Positions 61,450-64,000 of a DNA stretch of 64,000 bases are shown piece by piece (positions within the stretch are counted from its first letter, which is position 1; every line of letters starts with the position of its first letter). The position numbers and the translations under genes were made by a program. The DNA lies in NCBI RefSeq assembly GCF_002286785.1, contig NZ_MUJY01000057.1, positions 1-64,000 on the forward strand. Direction: 5' to 3'. The notes below the pieces were generated by a model. That model was not told where the DNA came from. It saw only the letters and a list, made by a program, of their open reading frames with translations, and ran no database searches. Origin of the DNA: Pseudomonas sp. PIC25 (lineage in GTDB: Bacteria; Pseudomonadota; Gammaproteobacteria; Pseudomonadales; Pseudomonadaceae).

Positions 61450-61896
61450 TCAGGCGGAATCCCGGATCAGTTCCAGCGGGTAGCGCTCCTTGGCGAGGTA
61501 GTCATCGATACAGCGCAGCACCAGCTCGCTTCGCCAGCGCTCCGGTTGCGCGGCGAGTTCCTCGCGGGTAAGCCAGCGCGGGCCGATGATGCCGTCATCC
61601 AATGGATGATCCTGGCGCTGGCGTAGCGGGCGGGCCGCGAAGCAGACACGCTGATAGGTCACGCCATTGCTGGGGGCGGTGTACAGGTAGATTCCGGTAA
61701 CTGCGGTCAGCTCCACATCCCAGCCGGTTTCTTCGAGGGTTTCGCGCAAGGCCGCCTGTGTGAGACTTTCGTCGGCTTCCAAATGGCCGGCAGGCTGGTT
61801 AAATACGGCGCGCCCATCGGCGACTTCCTCGACCAGAAGAAAGCGGCCTTGGTCTTCCACCACGGTGGCAACTGTGACATGGGGGGTAAAGCGCAT
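61450..61896 (-). CDS. Nudix hydrolase (NudJ-like, 148 aa)
   Basis: Pyrophosphatase with a perfect Nudix box: GHLEADESLTQAALRETLEE followed by TGWDV, fitting G-x5-E-x7-R-E-U-x-E-E-x-G-U. The N-terminus MRFTPHVTVATVVEDQGRFL and the later GVTYQRVCFAARPL match phosphatase NudJ, which acts on HMP-PP and nucleoside di/triphosphates. The gene precedes mnmA by 43 bp on the same strand, an arrangement also seen in E. coli, which supports the NudJ call. Confidence 0.88.
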   Translation of the reverse strand: MRFTPHVTVATVVEDQGRFLLVEEVADGRAVFNQPAGHLEADESLTQAALRETLEETGWDVELTAVTGIYLYTAPSNGVTYQRVCFAARPLRQRQDHPLDDGIIGPRWLTREELAAQPERWRSELVLRCIDDYLAKERYPLELIRDSA

Positions 61897-61993
61897 AGGT
61901 TTCTCCGTCTGAGTGTCGCCATGTTACCTACCTCCATGAGGGAAGGGGCAATCCAGGGCTGAGCTGCTAGGATGAAGGGCGCCTCACTCAGGT

Positions 61994-62113
61994 ATGTAGC
62001 ATTCGTGTGGCTGTGACTACATGTTTGCGGAAGCACTGTGCGGGAAGGGCTAGCGTCTGTTTCCCGCTACGGCGGGTAATGGAAAATGCGTGACTTTCTG
62101 TAGAAAAACTACA
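61994..62113. promoter_or_regulatory. Two TGTAG/CTACA inverted repeats upstream of icd
   Basis: ATGTAG (61994-61999) and CTACAT (62017-62022) form one inverted repeat with a 17-base spacer. TGTAGAAAAACTACA (62099-62113) is a perfect TGTAG-N5-CTACA palindrome about 92 bases before the icd ATG. The same half-sites occur upstream of aceA. This spacing suits a dimeric HTH regulator. Confidence 0.6.
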
Positions 62114-62204
62114 AGAATGGCCCGCCTTTCCGAGACCCAAAGATCCATCTGCTGCGCCATCCGCGTGGCAGGATGTCAGACCACGAAAAACAACGGAGTC
62201 CAGC

Positions 62205-63461
62205 ATGGGATACCAAAAGATCCAGGTGCCTGCGAGCGGTGACAAAATCACCGTTAATGCCGACATGTCCCTGAACGTGCCGAACAACCCGATCATCCCG
62301 TTCATCGAGGGTGACGGCATCGGTGTCGATATCAGCCCGGTAATGATCAAGGTGGTGGATGCCGCCGTCGAGAAAGCCTACGGTGGCGAGCGCAAGATCG
62401 CCTGGATGGAAGTCTACGCCGGCGAGAAAGCGACCCAGGTATACGACCAGGACACTTGGCTGCCGAAAGAAACCCTCGAAGCGGTGCGTGACTATGTCGT
62501 CTCCATCAAGGGCCCGCTGACCACCCCGGTCGGTGGTGGCATCCGCTCGCTGAACGTGGCCTTGCGCCAGGAGCTGGATCTCTACGTCTGCCTGCGTCCG
62601 GTGCGTTGGTTCGAAGGCGTGCCCAGCCCGGTGAAGAAGCCCGGCGACGTGGACATGGTGATCTTCCGCGAGAACTCTGAGGACATCTACGCAGGCGTCG
62701 AGTGGAAGGCCGGTACTCCGGAAGCCGAGAAGATCATCAAGTTCCTCACCGAGGAAATGGGTGTCAAGAAGATCCGCTTCACCGACATGTGCGGTATCGG
62801 CATCAAGCCGGTTTCCGAGGCCGGTACCAAGCGTCTGGTTCGCAAGGCCCTGCAGTACGCCGTGGACAATGATCGCAGCTCCGTGACCATCGTTCACAAG
62901 GGCAACATTATGAAGTTCACCGAAGGTGCCTTCAAAGAGTGGGGCTATGAAATCGCCCGCGACGAGTTCGGCGCCGAGCTGCTGGACGGTGGCCCGTGGA
63001 TGCAGTTCAAGAACCCGAAGACCGGCAAGAACATCGTGGTCAAGGACGTGATCGCCGACGCCATGCTGCAGCAGATTCTGCTGCGTCCGGCTGAGTACGA
63101 CGTGATCGCCACCCTCAACCTGAACGGCGACTACCTGTCCGACGCCCTGGCGGCCGAGGTGGGTGGTATCGGTATCGCTCCGGGGGCCAACCTGTCCGAT
63201 TCCGTGGCCATGTTCGAGGCCACGCACGGTACTGCACCGAAGTATGCCGGTCAGGACAAGGTCAACCCGGGCTCTGTCATCCTTTCTGCCGAGATGATGC
63301 TGCGCCACATGGGCTGGGGCGAAGCCGCTGACCTGATCATCAAGGGCATGAACGGTGCCATCGGTGCGAAGACTGTGACCTACGACTTCGAGCGTCTGAT
63401 GGAGGGCGCCAAGCTGATGTCCTGCTCCGAGTTCGGCGACGCCATGATCTCGCACATGTGA
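62205..63461 (+). CDS. icd: NADP-dependent isocitrate dehydrogenase
   Basis: TCA-cycle enzyme (418 aa, cytosolic dimer) converting isocitrate to 2-oxoglutarate. It is the E. coli-type Icd: [20 protein letters not shown] near 40, [20 protein letters not shown] with the AceK-regulated Ser near 115, [12 protein letters not shown], and the NADP-specific [18 protein letters not shown] near 345 (Lys-Tyr discriminate NADP). The monomeric Idh gene that follows the Nudix gene in P. aeruginosa is not present in the 308-bp gap. The ATG has GGAG about 8 bases upstream. The upstream palindromes suggest dedicated control. Confidence 0.96.
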   Translation: MGYQKIQVPASGDKITVNADMSLNVPNNPIIPFIEGDGIGVDISPVMIKVVDAAVEKAYGGERKIAWMEVYAGEKATQVYDQDTWLPKETLEAVRDYVVSIKGPLTTPVGGGIRSLNVALRQELDLYVCLRPVRWFEGVPSPVKKPGDVDMVIFRENSEDIYAGVEWKAGTPEAEKIIKFLTEEMGVKKIRFTDMCGIGIKPVSEAGTKRLVRKALQYAVDNDRSSVTIVHKGNIMKFTEGAFKEWGYEIARDEFGAELLDGGPWMQFKNPKTGKNIVVKDVIADAMLQQILLRPAEYDVIATLNLNGDYLSDALAAEVGGIGIAPGANLSDSVAMFEATHGTAPKYAGQDKVNPGSVILSAEMMLRHMGWGEAADLIIKGMNGAIGAKTVTYDFERLMEGAKLMSCSEFGDAMISHM

Positions 63462-63477
63462 GCCGATAAGCGGTAAC

Positions 63478-63506
63478 AAAAAGGCCGGTCGAATGACCGG
63501 CCTTTT
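63478..63506. terminator. Bidirectional terminator between icd and cspD
   Basis: AAAAA-GGCCGGTC-GAAT-GACCGGCC-TTTT (63478-63506) has a perfect 8-bp stem with A/T runs on both sides, so it can end transcription of the convergent icd and cspD. Confidence 0.94.
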
Positions 63507-63526
63507 CAATTTGAGCGATCTCCGGT

Positions 63527-63799
63527 CTAGGCTTCGACCGGGTTGCTCTGGGTCTGGCTACTGGCCACTGCGGGTGCGGCTTCATCGGCAGTCGCATTGA
63601 CGGCGCAGATGTTGATAGCGTGCAGGCCCTTCGGACCTTGCAGGATATCGAAACGCACGAGTTGACCGGCTTTAAGGGTTTTGTAGCCGTCCATTTGGAT
63701 TGCCGAGTAGTGGGCGAATAGGTCCTCATCTCGGCCGTCAGCCAGGATGAATCCATAGCCCTTGGCGTTGTTGAACCACTTGACCTTACCGCTGAGCAT
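63527..63799 (-). CDS. cspD: Cold-shock-like protein CspD (90 aa)
   Basis: Single cold-shock domain with GKVKWFNNAKGYGFI (RNP1-like) and DLFAHYSAIQ (RNP2-like) near residues 3-35, then a short Ala/Thr/Ser-rich tail. CspD binds single-stranded nucleic acid and in E. coli inhibits replication in stationary phase. The start at 63799 (MLSGKVKWF) is preferred to the longer frame. The remaining 200 bp to the right edge (63800-64000) is AT-rich promoter DNA with no gene. In P. aeruginosa clpS lies divergently next to it. Confidence 0.92.
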   Translation of the reverse strand: MLSGKVKWFNNAKGYGFILADGRDEDLFAHYSAIQMDGYKTLKAGQLVRFDILQGPKGLHAINICAVNATADEAAPAVASSQTQSNPVEA

Positions 63800-64000
63800 G
63801 CTGATATCCCTCTGCAAGGACTCCATCATGGAGTATCATCCACTTCGACTCCGCGCGCCGACTCATGTCGACAAATGCGGAACCCCTGGTACCCGCCTAA
63901 GTGGGTATCCTCTGTTTGTAACACTGTTTTGCCGATAGTCAAGACAATGCTGCGTCTGGCTGAGAAGCCGGTCAAAATCCCTCTAAGCAGCCGTGTTCAT

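Overview
The window looks like chromosomal DNA of a Pseudomonas species (Gammaproteobacteria). It is GC-rich and densely coding, with short 4-nt ATGA overlaps between operon genes. The protein set is typical of the genus: MexS/MexT/MexEF-OprN, CioAB, a cis/trans fatty acid isomerase, a two-domain TreS-maltokinase, the 532-residue isocitrate lyase, NfuA and CspD. From memory of PAO1, three stretches follow its gene order: mexS-mexT-mexEF-oprN (PA2491-2495), SDR/Ku/KGG/glgE/treS/glgB (around PA2142-2153), and aceA to cspD (around PA2634-2622). A fourth, metH-cti-nfuA (PA1843-1847), is also partly conserved. The blocks are joined differently here, so I infer a relative of P. aeruginosa (citronellolis/nitroreducens type) rather than P. 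aeruginosa itself. No rRNA, tRNA or CRISPR array was seen.

Layout. 1-100: three hairpins, probably the right end of an IS200/IS605-type element. 126-2908 (-): two ferritin-like proteins, a possible 51-aa ORF and a hemerythrin protein. 3206-5758 (+): cyanide-insensitive oxidase cioA-cioB plus a 36-aa single-span subunit. 5794-6801 (-): an orphan TRAP substrate-binding protein behind a near-perfect sigma-54 promoter. 7259-15618: the oprN-mexF-mexE operon (-), mexT (-) and divergent mexS (+). 15619-16337: repeat-rich intergenic DNA with a broken DUF3077-like gene. 16465-19799: stress genes (SDR, Ku, KGG protein, an internally duplicated membrane protein and small proteins). 20065-27645 (+): glgE-treS/mak-glgB for trehalose/maltose-1-phosphate/alpha-glucan metabolism.

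27655-30297: REP-like repeats, a thioredoxin, an RlmN-like radical SAM enzyme, a decayed gene and a DUF5629-type protein. 30688-35814 (+): NAD-dependent molybdenum formate dehydrogenase fdsGBAD. 36208-40210 (-): a small unknown gene and cobalamin-dependent methionine synthase metH. 40371-46636 (+): cti, an acyltransferase, nfuA, and a REC-CheC response regulator paired with a PAS-GGDEF cyclase. 46639-51911 (-): GlxA-type regulator/DUF1272/MFS, an unknown anchored protein, and phoX with a Pho box. 52135-61896 (-): aceA, a secretin-N protein, an unknown, a GNAT, RoxA, purB, a DMT exporter, hflD, mnmA and a Nudix hydrolase. 62205-63461 (+) is icd, and 63527-63799 (-) is cspD.

Functional themes: respiration and electron input (CioAB, Fds), storage and stress protection (GlgE pathway, Ku, KGG), envelope adaptation and efflux (Cti, MexEF-OprN), and the isocitrate branch point (AceA, Icd). 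The most interesting unexplained material is regulatory DNA. It includes two strong palindromes between mexT and mexS, TGTAG/CTACA inverted repeats upstream of both aceA and icd, a sigma-54 promoter plus palindrome before dctP, and the hairpin array at the left edge. I did not find a clear new multi-gene system.
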